DNA from: Trichinella spiralis
Taxonomy: Eukaryota; Nematoda; Enoplea; Trichinellida; Trichinellidae
Direction: 5' to 3'
DNA: 64,000 bases
NCBI GenBank assembly: GCA_000181795.3
Contig: CM012953.1
Location: forward strand, 19,357,081 to 19,421,080
The notes under the pieces: generated by a model
Databases searched by the model: none
Told to the model about the DNA's origin: nothing
The model's input: the letters and a program-made list of their open reading frames with translations, nothing else
Position numbers and translations under genes: made by a program
Part shown: piece after piece, positions 26,801 to 39,031 of the stretch
Position numbering within the stretch: the first letter of the stretch is position 1
Layout: every line of letters begins with the position of its first letter

Positions 26801-27673
26801 TACGAACAAAAATGTATTGAAGTAATAAAAGGAAAAAAAAAAGTAAATATTCATTAATTTCGCTTTCGAATGGTACTAACTGTTCAATAAATGATGAATG
26901 TTTCAAAAACATTAAGCTATTAAGCTGCGCTATATATTTACTTTCAAATAAAAAATAACAAAAAACAGTCGCGTAATATACAGAGACTAAAAATGATAAG
27001 TAATAATAATGCAATAACCAAGGCACGGATGACTCGTAAAAAGTAGTATACAGCGAGTGGTGGTGAAAGAGCAAAGGTGACAAAAATTGGAGTGCATGCA
27101 TGTATGCTGTATGTGTGGGCTCTCGTCTGTCTGTAGTGTTATTGTTGATCGATTCGTTGTTGCCAACATTTTCTGACGCAGCAGTGTTGATGTGAAATAA
27201 AAATAATAAACAAACAAACGAGAACAATAAAAAAATCACAACAATTATTAAATAATTCAAGGGTACAGTAACAAAACAAAAGTAGGATAGGATGTGAATC
27301 AACACGGTGTGCTTGGGAGTGAAAGGGAAACGATTTGAATTTGCATCGATAATAAATCAGTCTGATATAAAAAGAAAAAAAATTTGTTTTTCTTAAGCGA
27401 ACGTGGTGGGTTCGATAACTTTCACAACAACAATATGAATGAAAAAAAAAGAAGAAAAATTCCAAAATATTCCGTCCGTGTGAGTATGATTCACAATTGC
27501 ACATATTTATATACAAAGTCGTTATCAACAAAACAAACAACAACACTACACGCTTGCAGAACAGAAAATGTGGCTAAGGGTAAAATTTCAAAATAAAAAA
27601 AAATTTTTTTTTTGGATTAACTGAAAAATACATAAGCACAACAAACAAATATGAAAAAGATATTAATAATCGT
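20816..27673. other. 6.9-kb gene-poor region
   Basis: Almost entirely AT-rich with microsatellite-like ATT and TTTG runs. A compositional island at about 24880..25390 is richer in GC, with overlapping short frames in three phases and no recognisable product; it may be old transposon debris. Just right of the carbonic anhydrase start, around 20980..21020, there is a GC-richer patch (GGCCACGCCTACTC) that could be promoter sequence. No RNA gene or exon could be supported. Confidence 0.4.
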
Positions 27674-30600
27674 TCAGACGTTCGTTGATGTCAACTTGTC
27701 GAGCAACTTTTCAGATACCTGAATATAATTATGAAAAGAAAAAGCAAAATAAATTTGAAATATTCACCACTTACAGTAGGACGATTTCTGGCAGAAGGTT
27801 TCTTCAATTTATCTTGCTGATCAAATTGCAACAACGACGACAAAGACGCCTTCGCTATTGGACAAACCAATTCTCCGGGTTCGTAAAATATTTCGTGTTT
27901 GCCTTTCTTTTTGGTCAGAGAAAATCCACTCTTCTTCTGTAGCTGAAATGAATTTTTTGTTTTCTTCTTCATTTTTCAAGATGATAAATAAAAAATAAAA
28001 CAAAATAAAATTTACTTTCACTTTCAACAGCGGCGATAGGATAGGCATTTCTGATTGAGCTAAAAATTGTCTTTTGGCTGCAACCAAATCGGCACCGATT
28101 AAATTTGTAAACTGAGTAGCAAGATGACGACGAAGCAACGTCTTCTGTTGCGGTATTTGCAATACCGCAGCCAACGATTCGGCTGTAAATGTTGGATCGA
28201 GAACCTTGGCAAAAGCACAATAAATATTATCAAAATAAATAAATAAACAAACAAAAACAGAGAAAGAGAGAGAGAGAGAAAAAAAAATGAATATATACCA
28301 TCAGCGCACCGTGTATGCCTGAACACATAAGATTCGGAGTGAATTCCGTCAAATCACTGCTTCGCAACCATTCACTGATACAATGCTGCGTCCAAAATTG
28401 GACAGAACTAGCGCACGATCCTCGTGTAACCACATGCTAAACATGCACATAAATAAATAGTGTGTGTGGAAAAATATAAACAAAAAATCCACATATAATG
28501 ATAAAATAAAAAAAAGAAAACATTCATTACTGGATCGAATTTACGATTCAAACGATTAAGACTGTAACCGCTCATTCGCAGCATCTGTATACCGCGACGA
28601 ATGGACGCGTGATGCAGAGCCGACGTGATGTGCATGTGCAAGAGATCATCGACCGTCAGTTCGTCGAGCATTATGCCATCAATGCGATAATTGGCGAACG
28701 ATTCGCGATACTGAGGCAAACCAATGTCGTCCAACCATCCTTGAAAAATGTGATAATAAATTTATTAAATTAATAAACAACAACAACATTGCTTACGCAG
28801 TGTTTGATGAAAATCCATACGTTCAGCAGCTTTGACAACAGTGCCAGCAGATTCAATAGCCGACAGGGCAATTTTAAGCCTTTTCCGATGCAAAGGATTT
28901 TTCATTCCAAGTATCTTCAACAACATAATAATTGAATTGATAATTTGATTTCAAAAAATACATCATCTTTTACCTTTTCCACTTCAACGTCGCTCATGTT
29001 GATCAAATGTCTCCCTGATTGAATACTGCGTCGACAATCAGTGATGTAACAAGAGAGGCCCAATTCGCACAACCATTCGCTCAACTGATCCGCATCCCAC
29101 TTGCAAAACGCACTCATCGGTGGTCTGAAAATAACGGTGGACAAATAAAAAAATAATAATTTTTTCAATAAATAATTATGATACTTGAGAAATGCCAACC
29201 GATCGGCTCTAGTGTCCATTGTCGTCGTGCCGTGGATGTCGAATGCTTTCCTTCCTAGCCGTGATGACGCAACAACTTCTTGCTTCAATTTACTCTGCTG
29301 ATCGTTGGTGAGTCGTATTTCTTCAGAAGTGCTTCGCTTTATTCTGAAGGAGAAGGGAAAAAAGATGCACAAACAAAATCGACATGCTCAATATAAGCAT
29401 CATCATCATCAAATTGGATTTTCAACATATGCAACAATCACAAATCGCTGGCTTACTTGGAGACAAAATTTCTCAACGAGCTGTACTTTCTACCCCGTTT
29501 GAACGGCTGTTGTTCACTGAAGCGTGCAGTCGAACGGATACTGGTAGTATCATCGTTATCCGTCACTGAAAACAAACAATCAATGTTAATGTTAATCAAT
29601 CAATCAGTTCAATGTGCATATGTTAATATTATAATCTGAAACATTCACTTCTTTCCTTTCTACATTTTCACCTAACACCGTAAATAAAATGAAAGCAACA
29701 ACAACAGCAACAAAAAATTCCCGTGTCAAATACAATCACCAACAATGAACAGAAACTGCTATATTAAAAATAAGCAACCAACTACGCGTAAAGATGTGTG
29801 TGTGTGTGTGTGTGTGTGTAGCAAATACGATAAATCTACAACATTAGTAATATGCACATATAATCATTGTGGTTCCCAGAAAAGAAAATGCCGACTATTA
29901 TTATCTACAATATTTCAAAACAGAAACGGTGCGCTTGCTTCTTGTTTTCTGTTCAAGCATAAATAAAAACACCTGTACAGCAATTCAGATTGCTCTGCAT
30001 TGTATTGTATATGTTTAATTCAATTCCATCACTTGATTGATCTTCATCGTCTGATTTTCTCCGTCCTGTAAAAGTCGATCAAAAAAAGTAATAAATAAAT
30101 AACACATTTGTATTTTGTGCGGTTGAATGATGATGCGGTGCATTTGCCGAGCTTTTCTTGTTGTATTCAAAAAATCAAGATTACATAAACAGCTAACAGC
30201 AGCAGCTTGGTTGGCAAATTCATGAATAAGAAAAAAGATAAAAATGTCAGGACAATTTTGAAACATATCCCACCTAAATTTGGCACTGAACAACTATACA
30301 TTTTCCCGTTCGTTTTCAATCGATGCGATACCAACGGTTTTAAACAGTTTAAACCCCAGCGATACTGTTGTTGCTGTTGTTGTTGTTGGTGGTGGTGGTA
30401 GTGTAGGTGAAGGTGTTGCTGTTCCTCACTGTTCTCATACTTCAACTCACCCGTATCGCCGTTTTCGAATTTCTTCGACGTACCCAGAGTTATCTTAAGA
30501 TTAAAAAAACAATAAATAAATAAAAAATATATATATATCTCAATCAATTGCAATAAAATTTATTAAAATTCACCTGTCTAGGCAAACTGCCAGTTTGGTA

Positions 30601-33600
30601 AATGGAATCCAACGTAGGTCTCGGAAAATTCACCGCCAGTTGATCCAACTCCGCCGCCAACTGCCTAGCCGTTGTATAACAAGTGTCGTTGTGATTAACA
30701 CTGCCAGAATGCTGCGCGTGCGCATAATGATTTGCTGCCATTGCCAAAGTGGACGGATGACCACCAGCACAACCTCCTCTCGAAGCAACTGCTTTGCCCA
30801 AATACGGTGAACTCGGTGCCAACACCGGTGCCATATTGGGCAAATTGGGAGAACAATAATTAACTGAATACTACAAAAATAAAACCAACCAAATGAATAA
30901 TCATATAAACAGTTGAAAATGGAAAATACTTTCAACATACATTCGGCAGAGAATGTCCATTATTATTATTATTATATTCACATGAACAACTGTTATTACT
31001 GTTATTATTATTATTATTCGCGTTCATCATTGTCATTGTCATACCGCTTCTGTAACAACAATCATCTAACAAAAAATTCTCTTGAGCAGAAGAAGAATGC
31101 TTCGCTTGAGAATCGTTCTATAAAATACAAATTATTATATAATTTTTTATATGCAAAAATCATGTTCAATAAAGCACTGTATGGTTGTTGTTGGTTGTGC
31201 TTGCAATTTATCGTACAATAATACATGCATGCCTGTGTGTGCAGGAAAAATAGCTGAATCTATCTATATCATCATATTAAATATTTGATAACACCTACCA
31301 AAAGCAGTTTGCGCAAATGATCGTTGAAATCCATCTCTTGATTGGAATAAAAATCACAAGCTCTTGTTGACGATAACGACCGAGGTACAGAAGAACAAAA
31401 ATGATCTGCCGTTCCTGAACAATTTATTAACAATAAACAATAAATCAAAAGTTGAAATTAAACGTATCACATAATTGAATATGTAAAACTGATTTACTGG
31501 AAGAAGATCGATTTTGAAAATTTCGAATCGTTTCCAAATCGATGCACTTCTGCAAATGTTCAATTTGATGTTCCTGAAAATAACGGTTCCTCAGTAAAAT
31601 TTGAATCACAGTGAAAAAAAACAAAACAAAAAAAAACAGAAATAAACAGTAACAGTGAGAGACATTTTTATGGGTAATAATTGCATACCTTTTCGACATT
31701 CTTGGTCAATAAATTCTGCACCGCTAAACGAAGCTTGTCCACTTCATCGGCTAAAAATGACAAACAGTTTTATTCATTTCAAACCACAACATTAACACAG
31801 TGCAACCATGCTCGTGAGTAATTTTTACAGAGGGCAGAAAATTATATACATACATAAACAGATAATGAATTCTAATTGTAAGCTATGAAGTAAAAAATAA
31901 ATTGAAATCCAAACATTCAAAATAATAACAGAGTAGTTGGTTAGAAAAAAAGGTTCACACTAAAATCTATATTCAAAAATGAGTTAAAACTATTTTCAAC
32001 ATAATAATATTATTATAGTTAATACAGGACAAAATAATATCTATATCAACGGCACACAGGCTTACTTCGTGTCCGTAGTTTTCGTACAAGTCGACTGATA
32101 TCGTCTGTATTTGAAAAAAAAAACAAAATGGTTCGTTGGAAAAATGAAATAATCATGGATAATTAATTTTATCGGATGATAATACCAATTTATGAAAAAT
32201 AAATATAAAACAAAAGCATTATCGTGAAAAATAATACAATCAATTAAACTTTATAAAAGAGTAAGCATTTAAAGACAACAAACAAACAAACAAACAAACA
32301 TACTCGCATCGAATGCAGAGGAAGGTAGATGAGCATTGTTGTCAAGTTCATCCTGACGTTCGCGAACAATTTTTTGCAGTTGAGCAATTTCACTCTTGAA
32401 ATAAATAAAAAAAATTTAATAATATATCTGTTGTTTGTTTGTTTGTTTATTACTTTCGCCGTTTTCAGTTGTTGCTCTCTTTCGTATTTTTCCCGCTCAA
32501 GGGCGGCCATTTTCAATTTCAAATTGGAAATTTCGGCCATCAAGTCAAGCTTATTGGTCTCCAATGAGCTTCTGGTCACCAGTTCCTGCAATTGCAATCA
32601 TCAAAGCAAATGAACTCTACGTTGAGAAACAAAATTTCAAATTCAAATTTGAAAAACAAACCTCATGTAGCATCTCTTCAGTTGAATCCAATTTTGTCTT
32701 CTTGTCTTCAAGCATTGATTCAAGATCTTTTATTTTTTCCGTCTGTGCACCCACTTGTTCTGCAAGAACGGAAACCTGTAAAACAAACAAACAAACAAAC
32801 AAAAAAAATCATTAACACCCACATATATATATATATAATATTTTTACTTGTAATGATAAACTTTCTCGGTCAGATTCTAGACGATGAAGCTTGTCTTGTA
32901 AATCACCATATTCAGGACAAGAAACTGTACTCATGCTTGGACTGGGACTCTAAAAAACAGAACAAACTCTATAAGCACATAACATTCAACCACTGTTTTC
33001 AAATACTGAAATGAAATGCCATACAAAAGATTATTTTTCAATATTCAATTCACAGCCATATTTTTTTTTAATCTACTACAATCACTGCTGAATCAAAACC
33101 GCGCAATCACTTGAATCCCCCTCCTCCCTATTCTTACCCCTGTCCCGTTCGCCACCGCACAACCCCAAAAGAACAAATTGTAAAATATTCTATTAAAATG
33201 AAATAAAGAATGTTTGTCAAAAAAGTCGTTGATGGTGAAGCATAAAATGGATTAATCTTGAAAACAAATTTAAATGTAATTCCAATCCACCAAAAAAGTT
33301 CATATAAATTTGATTCATTTGCAAAGTTAAAAATATGGAAAATTTTTATTTAAAACAACAACAACAACATGACCTAGAAATAAAATTTTTAAAAAGTCAA
33401 TAAAAAGTTATGTAGTTAGCTATACTGAATAAATTTACTGCTGATTATTTGATGACGTAATGCTGAGAAAGAATAAATTTTCACATTTGGTGACAAAATC
33501 ATGACAAGAAAACTTATTTTAAATTTCAAATATTATACTTTGTTATTAATTTTAATTTTTTACTTTTCAAAACATTTCTAAAAAAATTTTAAATTAAGGA

Positions 33601-36600
33601 CGTTTAAGAAAAATCAATAATTAAAAAGAAAAAAAAGAAAAAGCTGATTTGGTCAAGTTCTGCGTGCTGTGCAACAACTTCTGCCGTTTGAAATTTATGC
33701 TTTCATCCAAGTGAACAACTGTTACAACACAACAACAATAACGTAAAAAATATTCAAAAAATACATATATAAAGCATCACAAATCTGCCGCTTTGTATAA
33801 TAATTATTATGGAGGAAAATGAGCAAAAATTTCAGAATGTTATTTTTCGTCTTTGCCAAGTAAAAATCGATCCAAAACAGCCAACATCCCAATTTCAATC
33901 AATTCAATCAAAATCAAACCAACCCCAACCCAACGCTGGCTAATCTATCATGAAATTATGAAAATCAACGGGCGAACAAGATCAAAATAATTGTCACGAA
34001 AAAGTGGAAAGATTCATCATTTGAAATTTTTCAAAAGTTGCTTTTATCGAGTAAAATTGGAAAATTTTTCATAATTAATTATTAAATAAATTATCAACAA
34101 TTCAATCAGATTCATTCTTCAATTTCCATTCTTAAAATTACTGAAATTCAACACCTCTGTTCTCCATTCGCATCCTCTTATATTATAAACTGCATTTTCA
34201 AACATTCAACAGAAATAAAAGAAGAAAAAAAAATATATATGCGTGTGTGTAATGAAAAATCAATTTAAGAAAAACAAAATTACATTTCCAAATACTACAG
34301 ATGCTTTTTGAAATTCCGTAAGCGTATTTATAATATTTATGCTTTGCACAATGCTAAAGATAAAAAAAAATAACCCAATAATTATAAAATTAAACATTCA
34401 CACAAAATAAATAATAACCAACTGCATATGAAGAATAACACCGATCAATGATTAATTTAATTGGATTAGAAGAAGAAGAAGAAGAAGAAAAAAAATGTTC
34501 ATTACTCGACTGCTGGCTGCTGACCAACCGCAGCAAGGTGAATAATGATAGCCGTCAAAACGACGACAGCTGCGGTGCTTAGAATCGGAATAGCTGCGAT
34601 AAATTCGCAAAGGTCTGGCCGACGGTAGGCTAATTCTCCTGTACGGAGGTGGAGGAGGTAATGGCAAATTTACCGTACTGTTGTTGTTGTTGTTATTGTG
34701 GTTATTGCTATTGCCGTTGTGATTGTTGTTCAACGTGGCCACTGTAGCACTACCAGAAAATGGAGTGGTGCTCAGTGATGAAGAAAATATGCTACCAAAA
34801 CCGCTGTCATATTTCAAACATTGCAACGACATTGGCTGCCTAGCAATTTGGCTCAAATAAAACGACTGATTCGCGGCTCTCGTTTTTGGAGATGGTGGCG
34901 TGGTGAAAAGCAAATTTTGCTGTTGTTGTTGTTGTTGCTGCTGTTGCTGTTGCTGCTGCTGTTGTGGTTGTGGTTGTTGGGATACTGAGGTCAACAATTG
35001 GCCACCAGATGGCAGCTGATGTTCATCATCGTTCTGCATTACAACAGCTACATCATCCGTCGCTCTTCCACCACTTGAACCATGCCTGGATTTTCTACGA
35101 CGTCCAAAAGTCATACTCGAAGCCATCCAACAATAGAATAATGAATTGAAAAAAAATGAAATTACTGCAGATGAAAGATGGAAAATAATAAAATTCCCAA
35201 AATTAGTTAGCTGAACAAAATTCAAGTTTTCTAAACGGGCACGTCGACCAAACAGCAACCACTGACTGACTGAGTGAGTGAGTGAGTTGGGCCTTTTTAT
35301 TTTATGATCAGCTGAAAGTGATAGCACGCAGCATGTACGTCCAAGAGGTTCTTCATTCATTTCAAAAGAAAAGCAACCTACGTTACGTTACGCCACACGC
35401 GAAAACATTCTTCGCATAATTTGTGAACATTCTTCACCATAGTCGACGAACAACTGCTTACCAAATAATAATAATAGCTACTCTTTTATTAACATGTCAA
35501 TTGTTTTCCAAAGCAATATACATATACCCCTCTCTCCCTCTCTCTCTCTCAACAACCTCGCCAATCAACCCAACCTAACCAGCTGACATATATCTTCTCT
35601 CAAAAGCAACCATTGAGCAAAATTATCATCTCACCACCGATGTTCAACATTTCAACTTTTCACTTTTATCATCTTTCTATTTTTTCACTGCACATCTACA
35701 TTATTTAGCTATATATATATATATATATACACAGCCAACCAATAAGCCCAACATAACTCTAATGGGAATCAACGTTTTACTCATTTTTCAATTTTATATT
35801 TCTAAATTAAAACAATTTTGTAAACAAAGAATATTAATTTCTTTTCATTTAAAACATACACCAATGTGCTACATTTCAACTGAGTGAATCGACAGATTCA
35901 TTACAACCAACGCTATTTGATTTTTTTCCATTTTCAATTAATACTTTTTCAAAATAAGAACCACAAAACAACAACAAAATTGAACTATACAATTTTCTAA
36001 TCTGAATTACAAAAAAATGTTCAATTTTAAACTGAAATGATTTGTCATTCTCCTTTTTATCCTATATAACACAACTTAAACACACGGGTGATTTTTATAC
36101 AAAATGCAATTTTTTTCTCTTATTATTATTATTAGAATCAAATGTATGCAGAAAATTTCTTGGCTAATTAAATTCCGTGCATTTTAAAGCTATCCGTAAT
36201 GAATGAACTGCAAATGAACTGAAAAAAATAAAAGAATGAATGAAAATCGTAACAAGCGAATCAAACACCTGAGGAAAGAACAATACTACTACTACTACTA
36301 CTACCATTGTCAGTAGAATCGTTGTTTTAATTGCATCCTTATATGTTGTTCTACAGGGTACTTTTTTGGGAAAAATAAAATTCCACACTTTCTTAACTTC
36401 AGTCAAAATGCAAAATTTAATTTCAATAATAAATACTGTTATAATTTTGTTTCGAAAACTACGACAGCAATTATTACAAAATAAATAAATACATATACAT
36501 GCAGCAACAAACAATACACATCAACATCCTTTGAATAATTAATAATCAACTTTTTTATTTTGTCTATTTTGTGTTAAACGTAAAATTCTTTCTTTTAAAA

Positions 36601-39031
36601 ATATTTCGATAAATTAAAATTTACCGAAACCTTTATCCCCCATTCACAGCCACTTAAATTGAACCAACAAGAACAACAACAGCACCAATAATTTTTTTTC
36701 TTGTTCGAACAAATTCAAATTTACAAATGAATAAAGTAAAAATTTTGCCTAATAGACAAATTGAAATTAATTTTGCACAAAATCAACCAACCAGTGAAAC
36801 TGTCGAAATATCGATGAAAACATCAACCCCACCTTTTTATTTATAAATAAGTTTTGTTTTTTTTCAAAATTTACTATTTTATCTTTTTGATAATAAAAAA
36901 AATTAAATCGAACAATCAACAATTGCCTACCTGGATGAGCAAAAAGAAAAAAGGGAAAAATAAGCACAAAATCACATGCTTGAGAGGGTTTTTTGCCTGT
37001 TGAAACAACTGTATCTACTACCACTTCTCCTTCTCCTTCTTTTTTAAAATAGATAAATAAAAGTTGAAAAAAAAACAGTTGTAAGCAATTTGATTGGTCG
37101 AAGTTGGAAAAAGTTCAAAATGAGGAAAAGAAGAACGTTGCTTTTTCAAAGATGCAAAGCAAAAGTCAAACAAAAACCTAAGCTGAGCTAAGCCAAGCTG
37201 AGAATGAAGCTAAAAGCTAGCGGAAATATTATTACTGTTGTGATCAATTTTTGACGACGACAACAACCACAATCGAACAACGATCGTGAATTATGTGTGA
37301 ATCATCGATCGAACCAAACCGACCGGCAATAACGGTGCACAAAGATCGTCTGTCTACTCACAGCTGTTTGTTGTTTGGAATGGAACACTTTCAACCAATC
37401 AAAAGCAACCACAACAACAATATATAAAACTTTATAACTGAAATTTGCATATCAATGCAGTGAAATGTAGATGTATAATTCACTTGGTTGATTTTGTAGT
37501 TACGGATTACAGTTACAGAAACAAAAATTATCAAAAAAAAACAATTCTTTAAACGAAACATAACAAACAACAATAGTCAAAATTATAATAAATAAAATGT
37601 ATGCAACTGAAGATGTTCAAATAAATAAAACAAAATTGCAAATTAACAGTAAGCAATATCGACTAGCCGACATAAATGAACAGTGTGATTAATGAAAAGA
37701 CAACAACAACAACAAAAACTTCATCCATTCCAATCAGCATCAATCTGAAGATTTCAATAAAACTAAATCAAAATCGCCTACTACGTGCAATTAAATCAGC
37801 TAATCAATCATCTGCCATTACAACATTATCAAAATAAAAAACGATTATTAATGTTTTAACGAATTCTTATTTCACACACACACATATAAGATATCTATCA
37901 ATCAAAGATGAAAAAATTAAATGTTAGCTTTAGGCTTATTTTGCATTAAAATATATCAGACAAAAAAAACCAAAAAACAGCATAAAACACGCTGCAATTA
38001 AATTTTCAGTTAAACGAGACTGAAAAGAAAATCCGGAAAACGAACAACAATAAAGACCTCCTTCTTATGCATCAAATTAAAGAAAAATAATAAGACACAT
38101 TAATCATTATTTTTCTTTTTTACTTGTTTAATTAACGGTTTTTTTAAATTCATTTCATGACTTTTAACGCATTGAAAAGCGAGTGAAAAGAAAACATTCA
38201 ACTGACTAAGCGTGCGAAAAGAACGACCATAATAATAATAATAATAATAATAATAGTACTGTTCTTCGGTTGATTGATTTTCCAAAAATATTTTTCCTTT
38301 CACACACTGCTTGCCTTCCCCGTTTGCAAATCTCAAATTTACATATACCTCTATGTATATATATATATATGCATGAAAATGGGAAAATTTAAAAATAAAA
38401 ACAAGATCAATTTTAAAAATTTCACTCCAACCAACAATTAATCATTGAGATTGCATTGAAATTGAATGCAGAGAAAAATAATGGACAATCATACCATCAA
38501 GTTTTGCTTATCGAAACTGCTGCTTCCACGTAACCAATCCACCAGAATTGACGACGTGCTGGACGAGGGTGGAGGCGGCAAACAATCTTTGGTCGACATC
38601 AGCATCTGACTGAGACGTGTGGCCAGCATTTGAATGTCATTCCGAAAATCAGCGTTGCTGGTCAGATGGATGTGAGCCCCTTTGGAGAGCAGCTCTTTTT
38701 CATTTATTTCGCTTCCAATTTCACTGAATTGTTCTGGTGAATTTTTGTCAACAATTGCCAGCAGGCGATGAGCATCCTCATCATCATCATCAGCATCGTC
38801 ATTGTTGGGCGTTGTACCTGCGGTCATTTCTGAACTCCAAGCTGATGAGGAGGTTCTGTTCGACGACCTGGACGACGACTCTGATGACGATGTTGACGTA
38901 CAAACTTGCACTGCAAACAAATGGTAAAATTAAAATCAACCAACAAGTGGAAAGCAAACAAGATGCTGCACACCGGCTTCTTCAGCCTGGAGCACGTCAA
39001 TTTCTTCCGCTGTCGCTAATGGCGCTAACAT
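27674..39031 (-). CDS. Liprin-beta (PPFIBP1/2 homologue)
   Basis: 23 exons from ATG 39031 to the stop at 27674, all in consistent phase, give about 1,092 residues. Large exons include 38910..38495, 31117..30941, 30870..30574, 30493..30274, 28739..28531 and 28204..28016. Order: acidic Ser-rich N-terminus with ILVDWL; coiled coil with the liprin-beta signature (LQVSVLAEQVGAQTEKI and SLETNKLDLMAEISNLKLKM, split by introns); low-complexity Asn, His/Gln linkers; then three SAM domains. These are KWDADQLSEWLCELGLSCY with NPLHRKRLKIAL, WLDDIGLPQYRESF with LTVDDLLHMHITSALHH, and ISEWLRSSDLTEF with PQQKTLLRRHLATQF. Residual C-terminal VCPI motif present. Liprin-beta scaffolds bind liprin-alpha at the cell cortex and synapses. 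WLDDIGLPQY and the KTLLRRHLATQF stretch separate it from liprin-alpha. The 5.5-kb intron between 38494 and 32950 contains an alternative first exon. Confidence 0.95.
29795..29818. repeat. (TG)12 microsatellite
   Basis: Pure TG dinucleotide run inside a liprin-beta intron between exons 29973..30065 and 29457..29565. Confidence 0.9.
34506..35126 (-). CDS. Alternative first coding exon of liprin-beta (polyQ/polyN)
   Basis: An open frame inside the largest liprin-beta intron starts at ATG 35126 (MASSMTFGRRRKSRHGSSGG) and runs 207 codons to a CAGTCGA/GTAATG donor at 34505. It ends in phase 0, as does the regular exon 38910..38495, so both can splice to exon 32949..32848 (AGTCCCAG..). Content: a basic N-terminus, a glutamine run, TPPSPKTRA, an Asn-rich stretch and LPLPPPPPYRR. 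The frame is open upstream to another ATG at 35360, which could extend it by 78 codons. I infer a second promoter giving a liprin-beta isoform about 49 residues longer with a different N-terminus. An unrelated single-exon gene cannot be excluded, but the matching phase and strand argue against it. Confidence 0.6.
34918..34966. repeat. Imperfect CAA/CAG tract (polyglutamine)
   Basis: About 17 glutamine codons on the minus strand, mixing CAA and CAG, within the alternative liprin-beta exon. The interruptions would slow slippage. Confidence 0.9.
38230..38253. repeat. (ATA)n trinucleotide microsatellite
   Basis: Uninterrupted ATA/AAT repeat in the long liprin-beta intron. Confidence 0.85.

Noticed and set aside
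26772-27546. Overlapping minus-strand frames rich in Phe, Leu, Ile, Tyr
   Set aside because: The hydrophobicity comes from AT-rich codons. The sequence lies just past the liprin-beta stop and has no transporter-like pattern.
34081-34260. Possible intronic RNA gene
   Set aside because: No stable stem-loop or Pol III box arrangement seen by eye.
35520-35740. CT-rich and AT dinucleotide runs considered as promoter or CRISPR-like repeats
   Set aside because: Simple-sequence repeats without spacer structure; no array.
27674-39031. Initial reading of the three-SAM gene as liprin-alpha
   Set aside because: The WLDDIGLPQY, SLETNKLDLMAEISNLKL and KTLLRRHLATQF signatures are those of liprin-beta.
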